Shown: positions 1 to 11,300 of the stretch, one piece after another
Numbering within the stretch: position 1 is the first letter of the stretch
How the letters are laid out: each line of letters starts with the position of its first letter
Assembly: GCA_027625915.1 (NCBI GenBank)
Contig: JANTQA010000048.1
Coordinates: 2,728,001 to 2,792,000 of the forward strand
Length of the DNA stretch: 64,000 bases
Source of the DNA: Anaeramoeba flamelloides
Taxonomy: Eukaryota; Metamonada; Anaeramoebidae
Direction of reading: 5' to 3'
Translations under genes and position numbers: made by a program
Notes under the pieces: model-generated
Told to the model about the DNA's origin: nothing
What the model saw: the letters and a program-made list of their open reading frames with translations, nothing else
Databases searched by the model: none

Positions 1-1094
1 TTGGTATGAATTTAATTTTTTTTATTCACCTTTTTGAAAATTTCTGTCTTTGTGAATAAAGACACCCCTAATCGAAAGGTTGATCAACCCCAGTCAAAGA
101 CTTTCAAACAACAACAAATTTTTTTACAATGGGAATTTCGTAGCTTGTTTGTAAGGCGATCCTTTTTATACACGAAACATGATCAAACGAACGATCTGCT
201 TTTAAGAGACCACCAACCAGAAAAAAAATTTCTTCAAGTAAATCCAATAGAAAAAATTCAAAACAAATTTACGAGCATTTTGAAATTCAAAAAGGAAGTA
301 AAAATTTGATTACTAAATTGCCTGAATTTTCTTTGAAAATGCTTTTTTTAAAAACAAATTGTTGTTTTTAAAAAGTTGGATCAATTTTTTCACTCTTGGG
401 AAAGTATCGCTGTTAATACAAAAAACACAAATTTGTATCAAAAAAAATGAAAATTACCCAATCTCATAAAAATTTTCAATTCAAAAAAAATGGTCAAATT
501 TCTTTGAATTGTAAGACGTTACACAACAAGGAAAAAATAAATTCTGAAAATTAAAGTTAGCCAAAACTATACATTAGATTTCAGTTATACCTCTTTTATA
601 AATTCTTTTTTCAAAGTTATGATAATTTTATGTAATTAAGAAAAGACAGCTATTAAACCCATTAAGATTCTAATACTCCCCTTTTCCGAAATTCCTGACT
701 TTTGAAAAAAACACCGAGTTTAGGGGTATTTTTTTAATTGAAATAAGTTACAATGAATGAACCTTTGATTGAACATTAAGGAAGAAAAAAGAATAAATGT
801 TAAAACAATTTGTAGAAAAAAAACAGGGAATATCCTGTTATTTTCCAATTAATAAATGAAAATTTTTATTTCAATTTCCAAAATGAATATTAATTATTAC
901 TGCTACAATCAAATTAGTAGAGTAAAAAATTTGTCTCAGAGTTAACTAAGGAAGTTTAATTTATTGTATAAAATTATCATTTCTAAAAGATGTTGTAAAG
1001 ATCTTAGGATTTTCTTAAACTATAAAACTAGAAAAATATTTTGGAATGTGAACTAAAAATTTTCATTTTTTAATTTGAAAATAATAGTATACAT
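1..1094. other. Gene-poor A+T-rich DNA
   Basis: No supportable gene is seen. One open frame (34-309) lacks an ATG at its start and resembles nothing convincingly; a short NPIE-containing stretch recalls the end of Tc1-type transposases but is too weak to call. The first bases (1-13) match part of the M5 inverted-repeat end seen at 63.7 kb, so the window may open at the edge of such an element. Confidence 0.4.
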
Positions 1095-1118
1095 CTTAAT
1101 TATAAAAAAGCACTATTT

Positions 1119-1428
1119 TTGTTATGGGAATGCCCGGCCAATAATGAAGCGAGATTAGAGTGGTTAAAAGACTTAGTCGGACTAGAATACCTCAAATTCC
1201 CGAAAACTCAAAATAAGAAAACACTAGAAAACAATGAAAAAATAAAGAAGAAAATAATAAAAATAATAAACCAAAAAACAAAAGAGAAAAACACTTATGC
1301 TCTACTAGCTAACATTAATTACAAATACATATACAAACCGACGACTAAGTTCTTAAATAACTGCTTCCATACAAGGGCAATAGGTCATGATTCAATCACG
1401 GCCATAAAAAATTAAAAAAAAAAAAAAA
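1119..1428 (+). mobile_element. 5'-truncated LINE (non-LTR retrotransposon) tail
   Basis: A 98-codon open stretch begins abruptly with LLWECPANNEARLEWL, the kind of motif (E/H..LLWEC....R) found at the C-terminal end of non-LTR retrotransposon polyproteins, downstream of the reverse transcriptase. It ends in a stop followed by an A-run (1414-1428). A 17-bp direct repeat, AAAAAAGCACTATTTTT, flanks the unit at 1104-1120 and 1423-1439, the second copy overlapping the A-run; this is a target-site duplication. The related sequence at about 40758 has the site without the insertion. The unit is therefore a heavily 5'-truncated, fairly recent LINE insertion of about 0.3 kb. The clade cannot be told from this fragment. 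Confidence 0.8.
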
Positions 1429-1471
1429 GCACTATTTTTTTCTGATTAATATTTTTTCGAAATCTAGCTTA

Positions 1472-1904
1472 CTGTTGTGGAAAAAAAGTGAAACTGGAAA
1501 AAAAGTGAAACACGATTTTTAATTGGGAACATTACTGAAAATCAAAAGTAAAATCAATAAAAAGAAGAAACCAATTAACTTCAAATAATAACCCATTATA
1601 TTATTTTCTATCAACCCAACAAATACAATTTAAATCTGCTTGATTTATCCAAATTCAAGTTGTGGTTTTGGAGATCTAAAAAATAGACAATTTTTTGAAC
1701 AAATTTTTAATAATTGATCAATCAAAGAAAAACCCATACTAAAAGGTAGGATTTAAAAAACTGTTATTGTGATGAATACTTCATTTTGTTTTTATTTATT
1801 TATTTATTCTTTTTTTCATTGATATTACTTTGAATTTTCAGTAATGTTCCCAATTAAAAACCGTGTTTCACTTTTTTTCCAGTTTCACTTTTTTTCCACA
1901 ACGG
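1472..1904. mobile_element. M1 MITE, young copy
   Basis: This is a 433-bp element with terminal inverted repeats of about 95 bp that differ at only a few positions. It starts CTGTTGTGGAAAAAAAG and the reverse-complemented right end starts CCGTTGTGGAAAAAAAG. Each arm has an internal duplication of GGAAAAAAAGTGAAAC. TTA flanks both ends (1469-1471 and 1905-1907). No coding capacity is visible, so it is a non-autonomous DNA element. A TTA duplication would fit PIF/Harbinger (TWA sites), while TA alone would fit Tc1/mariner; I cannot decide. It lies inside repeat A, and the copy of that repeat at 40.8 kb lacks it. Confidence 0.8.
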
Positions 1905-2810
1905 TTATAACTAAAATCAAATTAACAACTAGAATAAAAAATTTTTAGAATCAAAACAATCTCAACTTTTGAATATCGAAAATATTTTTTGAAATTACTG
2001 TGCACTTTTTTTATTTTTTTTTGAAAAATTGGGGCTGAGAAAATTTTGAAATCAAGAATACTTTTTAAATATTAAATTAGGTTATTTTCCCAGTGAGTTT
2101 ATCTTTTATAAATAACTTTTTTTTAAATTTTACCATTTAAAAATAAAAAAACATTTGAAGACCAAATTAGTGCCTTTTGTGAAAATAAAATTCCCATAAT
2201 TTAGAATTTGTTTTAGTAAATGAGTTAAAATAAGATATTGTATATAAAAATATACATAATTTCAACTTTGAATTCAATCATTTTGGCAAAAAATGTTTTC
2301 AAGAAATAGTTAACTGGAAACTTTATTTATTTTTATTTTTTCATTTTTTTTTTTTTTTTTTGGAAGGTATTTGATCAGTTTTCCATTTTTAGTGTTTTTT
2401 GGGTTGTAGGGACATATAAAAACTCAAATATAAAAAAAAATAAAATGATAAAAAATATTCCAAAAACAGGAAAAAAACAGTTTTTCAATTTAATTTAGAA
2501 ATATATTTTGAAAGAAATATTTTATTTATAAATTGTAAAATATGATTCTTTTTAGACTATAAAAAAAATAGATTCAAATAATCTCCACACTAAGCCAAAT
2601 AAAAAAATCAAAAATTTTACAATTAAAAAAAAAAAAATATTACTGAAAATTTTCATTTTTTTTTGCAATTCCCATTAATGTCGAATAAAGTTGAATTGTA
2701 ATGTATAATAATGTTTATTATCTGAGTGGATTTCAAAAATATAAAATTTAGAGATTTTTTTTTGAAAAAAATTTCCGAGTTATGTTATGTTATGTTATGA
2801 TGTATAGTTC

Positions 2811-3207
2811 GGGAAGAAAAGTTCAACATATTTTTTAATTGGGAAACTTAATAGAACCTGAAAATGAAAAGTAAAATCAATTAATAGAAGAAATAAATTA
2901 AATTCAAAGAATAAGCCATTATATTATTTTCAATCGTATCAATAAAAATAATTTAAATCCCCTTGATTATCGAAATCATTGGAGTAGTTCTGGGGATTGC
3001 AAAAACCGTCAATTTTTTGAACAAATTTTTAATAATTGATCAATCAAAGAAAAACCCATACTAAAAGATAGTATTTAGAAAAACTGTTATTGTGTTGAAT
3101 CCTCAATTTGATCTTTGATCATTTATTTATTCTTTTTTTAATTGATCTTACTTTGAATTTTCTATTAAAGTTCCCAATTAAAAACCGTGTTTCACTTTTT
3201 TTTCCAA
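2811..3207. mobile_element. M1 MITE, older copy
   Basis: This copy is homologous to 1472-1904 over nearly its whole length. The shared internal block around 3010-3060 (TTTTTTGAACAAATTTTTAA, then TGATCAATCAAAGAAAAACC) and the right-end ACCGTGTTTCACTTTTTTT make this clear. The left terminal repeat is more decayed, so this copy is older. It follows a short TTATG tandem run near 2780-2800. Confidence 0.65.
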
Positions 3208-4006
3208 ATGATACATTATTTTTCAAAAAAATAGATTTTATTGTTGTTTTTCCAAACAAGCGCCGTATTTTTTTTTTTTTTTTTTACAGATCATATTAAA
3301 TTATCTTTATTTGTAGTTCTATCAACAAACTGTCAAGATTAAACTAGAGAAAAATTAATTTTGATTGAATATTACCCATTGTGTATATTTCAAAATAGTC
3401 CTCATCAAAATATTTCCAAAATATGAAACAAAATTCAAACAATTTTTTTTCTACAAAATGAAGTTACGACAAATTTCAATAAAAAACTGGAAATACTGAA
3501 GAGCCCAAACGATTTTTTAAACAATAAAACACAGTTCTAAAATTTTCTTTCTATTGGAAATTTTATCAAGATCAAAACTCTCTTTTTAAAACAATTTTTA
3601 CATTCAAAAAGAAAAAAATAATCACCAAATTCTCCTTCAAAAAAAAAAAATCATATAAAATTGTGATCAGTAACTTTTTGTCTCTTTTATGTATGAATTT
3701 CCCACAAATAAATCATATTATTATGGATAACCAAGAAACGATTAGAATTAATTTTGGATATTTAAATAATTTTATTAGAATTGACTTTAATAAGTATATT
3801 TTAAAATAAATTTAAACTTCCATTTTTTTTTTTTTTTTTGAAAATAGCTTATAATAGCACTTTCCAACTTTTAAAAATCAGATTTTGAATAAACTTTATC
3901 CAATTTATAAAATCACACCCCATCTTTCTTTCTATTTTTATTTATTATCTTTTCTTTCTAATTTGATTTAAATTATTTTTCATATTAATCTCCATTAATA
4001 CCCTAA

Positions 4007-5548
4007 TTACATCTCAAAAAGAAACATGTTAAAATACCAACATTATTTAAAAAAATTATTGAAAGTGATGATACAGAATATTTGAAAAAGTATTCCTTTG
4101 AGAAAATAAATAAAATAAAATATAAAAAATTAAACGCAATTCATTTTTGTTGCATATATAACCGACCTGCAATTCTAAATGAAATCTTAAAATTGGGCAT
4201 GGATGTTGATTCGAAGGCTATTTATCAAATAACTGGATTACATTTATGTGCCATTTTTAATCAAACAAGTTGCACAAGGGTAATGATCACACATGGTGCC
4301 GATATAAATTGCTTGAATCTGAAAAAGGAGACGCCATTATTAATCACATGTAAATACGGATGTTTTTCTCATTGTGATTTATTATTAGCCAATGGTGCAG
4401 ACCCACTATTACAAAACTATGTTAATTTAACACCATTGCATTATGCCGTTTTCTATAATTCAATAAAATGTATACATTTACTTTTTCAAAAGAAGAAAGT
4501 TTTAGAAATGATTAATCATCGTAAGCAAAATTTAATCCATTTGGCAATTAAAGGTGGTTCTATAAAAAGCTTGAGAATTTTAAAAAAGTTTGGTGCAAAT
4601 TTTGAAATTTTAAATGCGAATGGGGAAACTCCATTCCAAGCTGCACTAACATACGATTCAAAAGAGGTAATCAAATGGTTTTGTAGACAAAACCAATTTA
4701 AATTATATAAGAATCAAGAGATGTCCGCTATTCACAAATGTCTATTAAAAGAAAATTTAGAGATCTTGCAAATCTTATTAACGTCAAAAAAAATCCCAGT
4801 TAATTTGAGAGATAAATCTGGCAATACGGCGCTTTATTATTCGGTAAGAAAACAAAATACAAATGCCTCGAGAATGCTATTAAAATATGGCGCAAAAGTT
4901 GATATAACTAATAATATGGGGGAATCAGTTTTTGATAAAGCGAATAAAATCAACTTCCAACTTTTAAAAAATTATAAAAAATTGCTGCCAAAGAAAGTGA
5001 AAAATGTACAAATTGTAAACATTACATCAACAACTGTAACAATTCTCTGGTCAATACCCAAATCTTTTGAAAAGATAACAAACTTTCGAATATCAATAAA
5101 TTCTAAAGTACAAAAGCGTAAACTAGAAACATTTAATAATTGGGTAAACGTTTCACTCTTAAACACAAACACAAAATATTCGATTAAAGTTTGCGCAAGT
5201 AATTATTTTGGAAATGGAAAATGTTCAAAAAACATATTAATTACCACACACGGACCATCGGTGCCATCCCCAATAACAACACTGAAACAATTAAACCCAC
5301 TCATATCAAAAAACATACATTTTAAATGGACGCTCCCGAATAACAACGGCAAACCAATCATAGAATTTGAAATTAAAGCAGTTTCCTTAAATGGTGATTT
5401 CCAAGAAGTGTTTTTCAGTTATAACAAAAACCCAGAATTTGACATTTTTGGTTTGACTCCTAACTTGGTTTATTTTATTAGTATTAGATCAAGAAACACT
5501 ATAGGTTGGAGTAATTGGTCAATTGAAAATATAATGCTGACAAAATAA
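4007..5548 (+). CDS. Ankyrin repeat + fibronectin type III protein
   Basis: The frame is open from 4007 to the TAA at 5546. The first roughly 285 residues form about eight ankyrin repeats (recurring G.T.LH.A, NGETPFQAAL, SGNTALYYSV, GA..D/N). Two fibronectin type III modules follow, one with STTVTILWS and NTKYSIKVCAS, the second with KNIHFKWTLP and LVYFISIRSRN. The layout recalls ANKFN1-like proteins and suggests an intracellular scaffold; substrate or partner is unknown. No signal peptide or membrane segment is seen. No in-frame ATG exists between the upstream stop (4004) and the ankyrin region, so the start probably lies in an upstream exon. One phase-compatible candidate is ATG 3723 to donor 3794, joining an acceptor at 4064. 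That exon is a guess; the body of the gene is secure. Confidence 0.8.
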   Translation, partial: LHLKKKHVKIPTLFKKIIESDDTEYLKKYSFEKINKIKYKKLNAIHFCCIYNRPAILNEILKLGMDVDSKAIYQITGLHLCAIFNQTSCTRVMITHGADINCLNLKKETPLLITCKYGCFSHCDLLLANGADPLLQNYVNLTPLHYAVFYNSIKCIHLLFQKKKVLEMINHRKQNLIHLAIKGGSIKSLRILKKFGANFEILNANGETPFQAALTYDSKEVIKWFCRQNQFKLYKNQEMSAIHKCLLKENLEILQILLTSKKIPVNLRDKSGNTALYYSVRKQNTNASRMLLKYGAKVDITNNMGESVFDKANKINFQLLKNYKKLLPKKVKNVQIVNITSTTVTILWSIPKSFEKITNFRISINSKVQKRKLETFNNWVNVSLLNTNTKYSIKVCASNYFGNGKCSKNILITTHGPSVPSPITTLKQLNPLISKNIHFKWTLPNNNGKPIIEFEIKAVSLNGDFQEVFFSYNKNPEFDIFGLTPNLVYFISIRSRNTIGWSNWSIENIMLTK

Positions 5549-5679
5549 TAATCAGGAATTTGGATCATTTTATTTTATTCTTCTTATACTTTTTGTAATA
5601 ATATTCATTTTCTTAATATTTTTTTTAAGTTTTTTTTTTTATTTGAAATTAATGTATTTTTTATTAAATTATTCGCTAT

Positions 5680-5712
<33 letters not shown>

Positions 5713-7026
5713 TATATATATATATATATATATTAAGTAATTGATTTACTTTTTTTTTTTTTTCGTAATTTTTTTTTCTCAGGATTTGGAATCAAATTCA
5801 AAATCAAATGAAGTTATTAAGAGATAGAAACTTATCAAATCTAGTTAAGCGTTTTAAATTGGTGATTTCTGTTATTTCTGTTATTTCTGTGATTATCAAA
5901 AGTTAAAAAAAGGGAAAAACATATCTGATACCCCTTCAAAAAATTGTGAAACTTAACAATATTTTTAAACATCAGAATGGATTTTAAATTGGTTTTTGAA
6001 TTGAATACCTTTAATTTTTTTTTTAAAAATGGTGATTATCTAAATTAATTTTTTTTTAATTCCGATGTTTTTTTCAAAAAATTTACTTTAGCGTCAATTG
6101 AAGCACTTTTCTATATTATTTCTGTTTCAATTTTTTTAAAAAAAATTGAATTAATTAAAGAATCTTTATCTAATTATTGTTTTTACCTTCTTGACCATTT
6201 AATTATTTATAAAAAAAAATATCAATTACTTTTTCAGAATTAACTTTTCATGAAACTGGAAAAATGTTTCTTCAATGTATTAAAATATTTACCCATGGAA
6301 ATGATATCCCAAGATCGGGTAAAGCGACCAAAGATTAATAGTAAAGCATCCTTAACATATTATTGAACATTTAGGAAGAAATTATTTTTTTTGGTTCAAT
6401 TTTTTTTATAAATCCAAAATTAAAAAATAATCAACAAAAAATGATTTAGAATGTAGAAGAAATAAAATGGTTATTAACTTTGTTTCTGTAAAAGGGTTAC
6501 CAAAGAATTTCGAATATCAATTATTTTTATTAAATAACACTAAAATAATAATAAAAATAACAAGTAGAATTACACACTTCAAAAATAGTTGTTAAACAAA
6601 TGAAGAAAATTCAATCAATTTATATATTGTCCAAAAAATCGAAAAATTATAAATTCATATAGCCTCGATTGAGAAAAAATAGCAATTTTCATTTAGATAT
6701 TCTATCGAACTACACTTAAATTTCAATAGAGATAAATATGATATATCTACAGTCATTTAAAAACCTCTAATAATACTATAATAACACCATTTAAAATAGT
6801 GATTATAGATTTTTCAATAAAAAAAAGTCTCAAAAAATATTATTTAAAAATTAAGAGATAAAATTGAAAAAAAGATACATTCAAAATTGTCTATCAATGA
6901 ATCTAATTGTGAAATTTCCAAAATAATTTTTTCTTCAAATATCTATTCAAACATTTTTGGACAGATGTAATTCACTCATTGACACTAGAAAAATTTGAAT
7001 GGAAAATGGTTTATTATCACAAAATA
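5549..7026. other. Intergenic A+T-rich DNA
   Basis: No gene is recognised. It contains homopolymer runs, a TGATAA/TA microsatellite and a triplicated TCTGTTATT near 5870-5890. It separates the ankyrin-FN3 gene from RMC1 and may hold regulatory sequence for either gene, but no specific site can be named. Confidence 0.4.
5681..5734. repeat. Microsatellite (TGATAA)n then (TA)n
   Basis: A short TGATAA run passes through TAA units into about eleven TA dinucleotides. Confidence 0.85.
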
Positions 7027-7490
7027 CTTTGATAATATTTATTTTCTCAAGAATATATCGATATCTTAAACATACCTCTGCTTTTTGAATTCTTTTTCTA
7101 CCAGAACATCTAATTCACTTTCTAATAATATATCTATTGTTCAAATCGATTTTGAAAGTAAACATTACTTAGTGTTTTAAGTAAATTTTAAATAATAAAG
7201 GAAAATGATACAAAATTTTTCCTTGTTTTCTAGGTTTTTTTAGTTTTTTTTGATGATCCAAAAAAATTTTCAAAATTCTCTCATACTTTAGATATAAATT
7301 TTCCAATTTGATCCTTTATTTTTAAAAGTCTTTTTTATTAATAAAACTGTCAGAAAACAATACAATATCAACTCAGAAATATTGTCAGTTTATTGATCTT
7401 TAAATTTTGAGGTCTTTTTTCAGAAAGAAATACATACTTTTTATTTTGAAACACTGAATAAACTATTCTGTGTATATTATTTTTTCAACA
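7027..7490. mobile_element. M4 MITE, older copy
   Basis: It aligns by eye with the M4 copies at 9716-10681 and 56502-56979. The shared blocks include TTTTGAAAGTAAA near 7150, an AATTTGATCCTTTATTTTTA block near 7305, and TTTTTATTTTGAAACAC near 7440. The terminal repeats are worn, so the borders are approximate. Confidence 0.6.
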
Positions 7491-7714
7491 TTAGTGACTT
7501 ATGAGTGTAATTCGGTTGTTTTGTAATTTTTTTTTTTTTTTCTTTGACCAATATAAATATCAAAGGAACAAATCCATATTTGTGATCTCTTTCTATTTGT
7601 TGATACTTTTTTATTTAATACACTTTGGGTATTCTAAGAATCCGAAAGAAACTAATATTGAAGTAGAACTCAAAGGATTATCAATCAAAAGTAAATGTAA
7701 TTATTTAAATATAA

Positions 7715-7778
7715 ACAAGAGTAAATATCGAATGTTGTAAAAACTCTATTTTTTACAACATTCTATATTTACTCTTGT
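7715..7778. repeat. 64-bp near-perfect hairpin
   Basis: Arms of about 29 bp (7715-7743 and 7749-7778; ACAAGAGTAAATAT... in each) have a single interior mismatch and a loop of about 6 nt. It lies 0.6 kb upstream of the RMC1 start. Its origin is unknown; it could be a tiny foldback element or a transcribed hairpin. Confidence 0.75.
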
Positions 7779-8342
7779 CTATTAGTTTAGAAATAAATAT
7801 CATTAAATTCAAGTGAATAGCCCTATTCAAGTTTAAGATATCAGTTTGCTAAGAAAGGAAAACAAGTTTATATTATTTCATTGACCAGGAGACATCAAGA
7901 TAATTATTAGAAAAAGAAAAATGTGTAATTTTTCTTGTTTTTCTTCAATGTTTTTTTGTTTTGCAGAATACTTCAAACACATTTTAATTATTCAAAAGTT
8001 TTATAATTGCTCATGAGACCCAAAATCGTTTTCTCATGTTGACTTGCGTTCATTGGATGAAAACCCTTTATGTGAAATATATTAATAATTGTTACTTTCT
8101 CATTTTTGAGGATGAATGTAAGTTTCGATCATCACCTATATCTTATATATTTAGATTGTCCAGAGTTCTTCATAGAATCGGGGCAATTGACTATCTTCAA
8201 CTCATTACTTGCTGCTAATTTGCTCACTTGCTTCTCTTTAGAATACCTTCAAACATTTAATTTTTTTATTTTTTTGTTTTTAATTTTTTACATAAAATCG
8301 TTTATGAAATCAGAGATTTAAATCAATACACCAAAATTTCAA

Positions 8343-11300
8343 ATGTTACCAAAAGTCCATAAATACCCAATGGTTGAATTCAACCCTAACAGTTTATTGT
8401 TTTGTGGTTTTGATGATACCACCCAAATCTTCATGCAAATCAGGAGAAATAACCCAACAAAAATCCTTTGTGATTCTTTATCTGATGGGAAAAAATTTTC
8501 AATACAGGTACCAGGGTTTGATCCACAAGAAATTAGAGAAATAAGATTCTCATTAGGAAAAAGCTATGTTGCGTTTTTAAAAAAAAATGTACACATCTCG
8601 GAGATTTATAATTGCTTTAAAACCTCAAGCAAAAAATTTGTTTACCAATCGATCAAGCTGAAAAAATCAAATTTTGTTCTCTTTTCTCTTCGGTGGATTT
8701 CAGATCGAGACGTAGTTTTCATTAGTTCTTATGGGATCAGCCGTTATAGAGTACTTCCTTACATCTTTTTTTAACTTTTTTTTTCTTTTTTTCTTTTTTT
8801 TCTTTCTCTTCTTTTTTTTTCTTTTTGTTATTTTACAGAATATGAAAAAAAAAAAAAAAACAAGACAATTTTCCTTTCTCAACAAGACAAAAAAAATGAA
8901 GGTGGTTTGTTTTTTGAAAGTCTTTAATTTCCTTTAACCCAAAAAAAAAAAAAAAACACAAGATCAGCGGTACGATTTTCAAAAAAAATATGTTGCTTAT
9001 CGCTGGCTGTTATTTCAATAATCAATGGAACAAAATTTTCCTTCAGCTTTCCAAAAAAAAGCTTTCAAAGATCTCACAAAAGCTAAACTCTTTATCCTCT
9101 TACAAACCCTTGTTAATATTTTGAATTTTCCCATTTAGGCTTGGGACCGAGTGGGTTTATTTAAATCCTCGATATGTTTTTTTTTTTTTTTTTTTTTGTC
9201 TGTAAAGTCGAAGGAAATTTTCCTTCCTTTGATTTTTCAAATACAAAAGTTTGAAAAAAGAGAAAGTGTTTTCTTCTTTAAAAGTGTTTACATTTTTGAT
9301 TGTTACAAAATAGTCTTCACACGATTTTTTTATTTTCGCTTTCAAAAAGTGGAAACAAAAAAGATTTCAAAATTATTTAATAAAAATGCTGAAATTCCTT
9401 GAAGGGAATAATTGATCCCGACTCATTAAACTTTGAGTTTTCGCTTTTTGAAAATACTAGATCTATCTTTTTAAAATTATTTTTCTCTTTAAGGGTCTAG
9501 TCACTACCATCTTTTTACTCCATACTCAAGGAGTGTCCTGTCCCAAAAAATGAGGTTGTGAAATTGCGCTTTATTTGGTTGAAAAATTCAAATAAAAATA
9601 AAATTTCATAGGATATTAACGACTACGTTTCGGATTTATCAAATAGTCTCAACACTTTTATATCTAATATCCTTTCAAATGAGAAACTAAGGATATTCAA
9701 AATATTCTCCAATTACAGTGATCAAAATAATCTATGCACAACGAATATGGTCTGTCTTTCAAAATATAATCCATGCTTTTTTTTCTTCTTGTTCCAATGC
9801 AACATCCAATTCTCTACCCAAGAGTATACCCAAGTTCAAATCAATTTTGAAGGTAAAATCCTTGATATTTTAAGTAAATTTTAAATTATTAAGGATTATT
9901 CGAATTTTATTCCCAGTGGCTATTACTTTTATACCCACAACACGAATTATAAACTCAAAAGAATGTTGAGTTAATAGATCTTGTTAAAATGTAAAATTTA
10001 GGTTGTTTTTGAGGAAGGCAAAAAAAATTCCCTTTTCCAAATCCAAATTTTTCACTCAAAATTTTCGACTTCCAAAATGATATTGGGAAAATGTCACTCC
10101 ACTTTATATTGAAGTACGTTAGAGTTGGTAGTGAGTGTAGCCACCCATTTGAAAAGAAAGTGGAGTGGCATTTTCCTAATATCAAAAAAAATAGCTTTTT
10201 ATTTTTGCCTTGCTTTGTTGGGATTTTTCGAAAAGTTTTTGGATCAATAAATGATTTTCGTCAAAATCTTAAATTGCTAAAAATTGGCAATATTTTGACT
10301 TTCTCTCAATTCACTATATTTTAAAGGTCTTAATCTATTTACTGCTTTGTATTTCAATGCTCACAGAGCATAAAATTCAGATAGTCCTTAATGCAATTTG
10401 TTTAAATTTTTTCGTAATATTCTCATTTTTTGTTTTTTTGTTGGTAAAAATATTCTATTAAAAATTTACTCTATTTTTTGAGATATCTTTTCCAATTTGA
10501 TCCTTCATTTTGAGGATTTTATTTTAAATAATAGAACTTTAAGAAACCAATACCATATTTAATTAGGGCTTATTGTCAATTTCTTTGATCGGTTGATGTT
10601 TCGGTCTTCTTTAACAAAAAAACACGCTTTTTATTTTGAAACACGGATTAAACTTTTCTTCACGAATTATTTTGTCAACAGTAGGATCAAAATTGCATTT
10701 TATGTCATTTTTTAATGAAAAATTAACAAAAAATTGTGAAATACTTAAACTAAGAAAGGCAAAAATGAAGAAAGATAAAAAATGAAAAAGAAAAATAACC
10801 GAAATTTTCTAACCTGAAAAAATGATGATAATTTCAAACATTTTCAATAAACAACCCTAACTTTAAAAGATCACATTTTCTATGATTTTTGATAATTGAA
10901 TTACATGTATTGTTCTGTTGTTTGGATAAATCAGATTTGTTCCGATAAAAGAGTTGTGGTTTTCTCTTAAGGGACTAATCTCTATTAAATTTTTTTACCT
11001 AAATTTAATAGAGATTGAGAAAATTATTTGCCAACCACTTAGATTTGAAAACCCCTGTTTATTTTCATTATTAAACTTATTTCTAGATAAGGAATCCTTA
11101 TTTAGAAATCGGTCAAAAAAAAAATAATAGAGGCTATTCCCTTAATTTTTTTGATTTTGAGAGAAAAAAGACAAACAAAAAAAAATATCACTCAAAAATA
11201 AAAAAAGATGTTTTGTATGTTTGTAAGGATCGCTTCTGTTCCAAAAATCAAATCGATGAGATACTATATCGCAAAAGCCTTGTTGAGAACCTCAATTTAT

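Larger units (their letters stand above)
1095..2420. repeat. Dispersed repeat A, copy 1 (interrupted)
   Basis: The stretch from about 1095 to 2420 matches 40740-41320 along about 560 bp. Shared landmarks include the GCACTATTTTTTTCTGATTA segment, a run ending in TTGGGGYTGAGAAAA, and TTTTTTGGGTYGTRGGGACATAT near the right end. This copy is interrupted twice relative to the other: by a LINE tail at 1121-1428 and by a 433-bp inverted-repeat element at 1472-1904. What repeat A itself is remains unknown; I see no clear terminal repeats or coding capacity. Confidence 0.7.

Noticed and set aside
34-309. Open frame with NPIEKIQNKF, possibly a Tc1-type transposase end
   Set aside because: There is a single short motif only, no DDE residues or neighbouring domain, and no ATG at the start.
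7501-7740. 79-codon open frame containing a poly-Phe run
   Set aside because: It comes from a poly(T) tract and ends within the hairpin at 7715-7778; no family resemblance.
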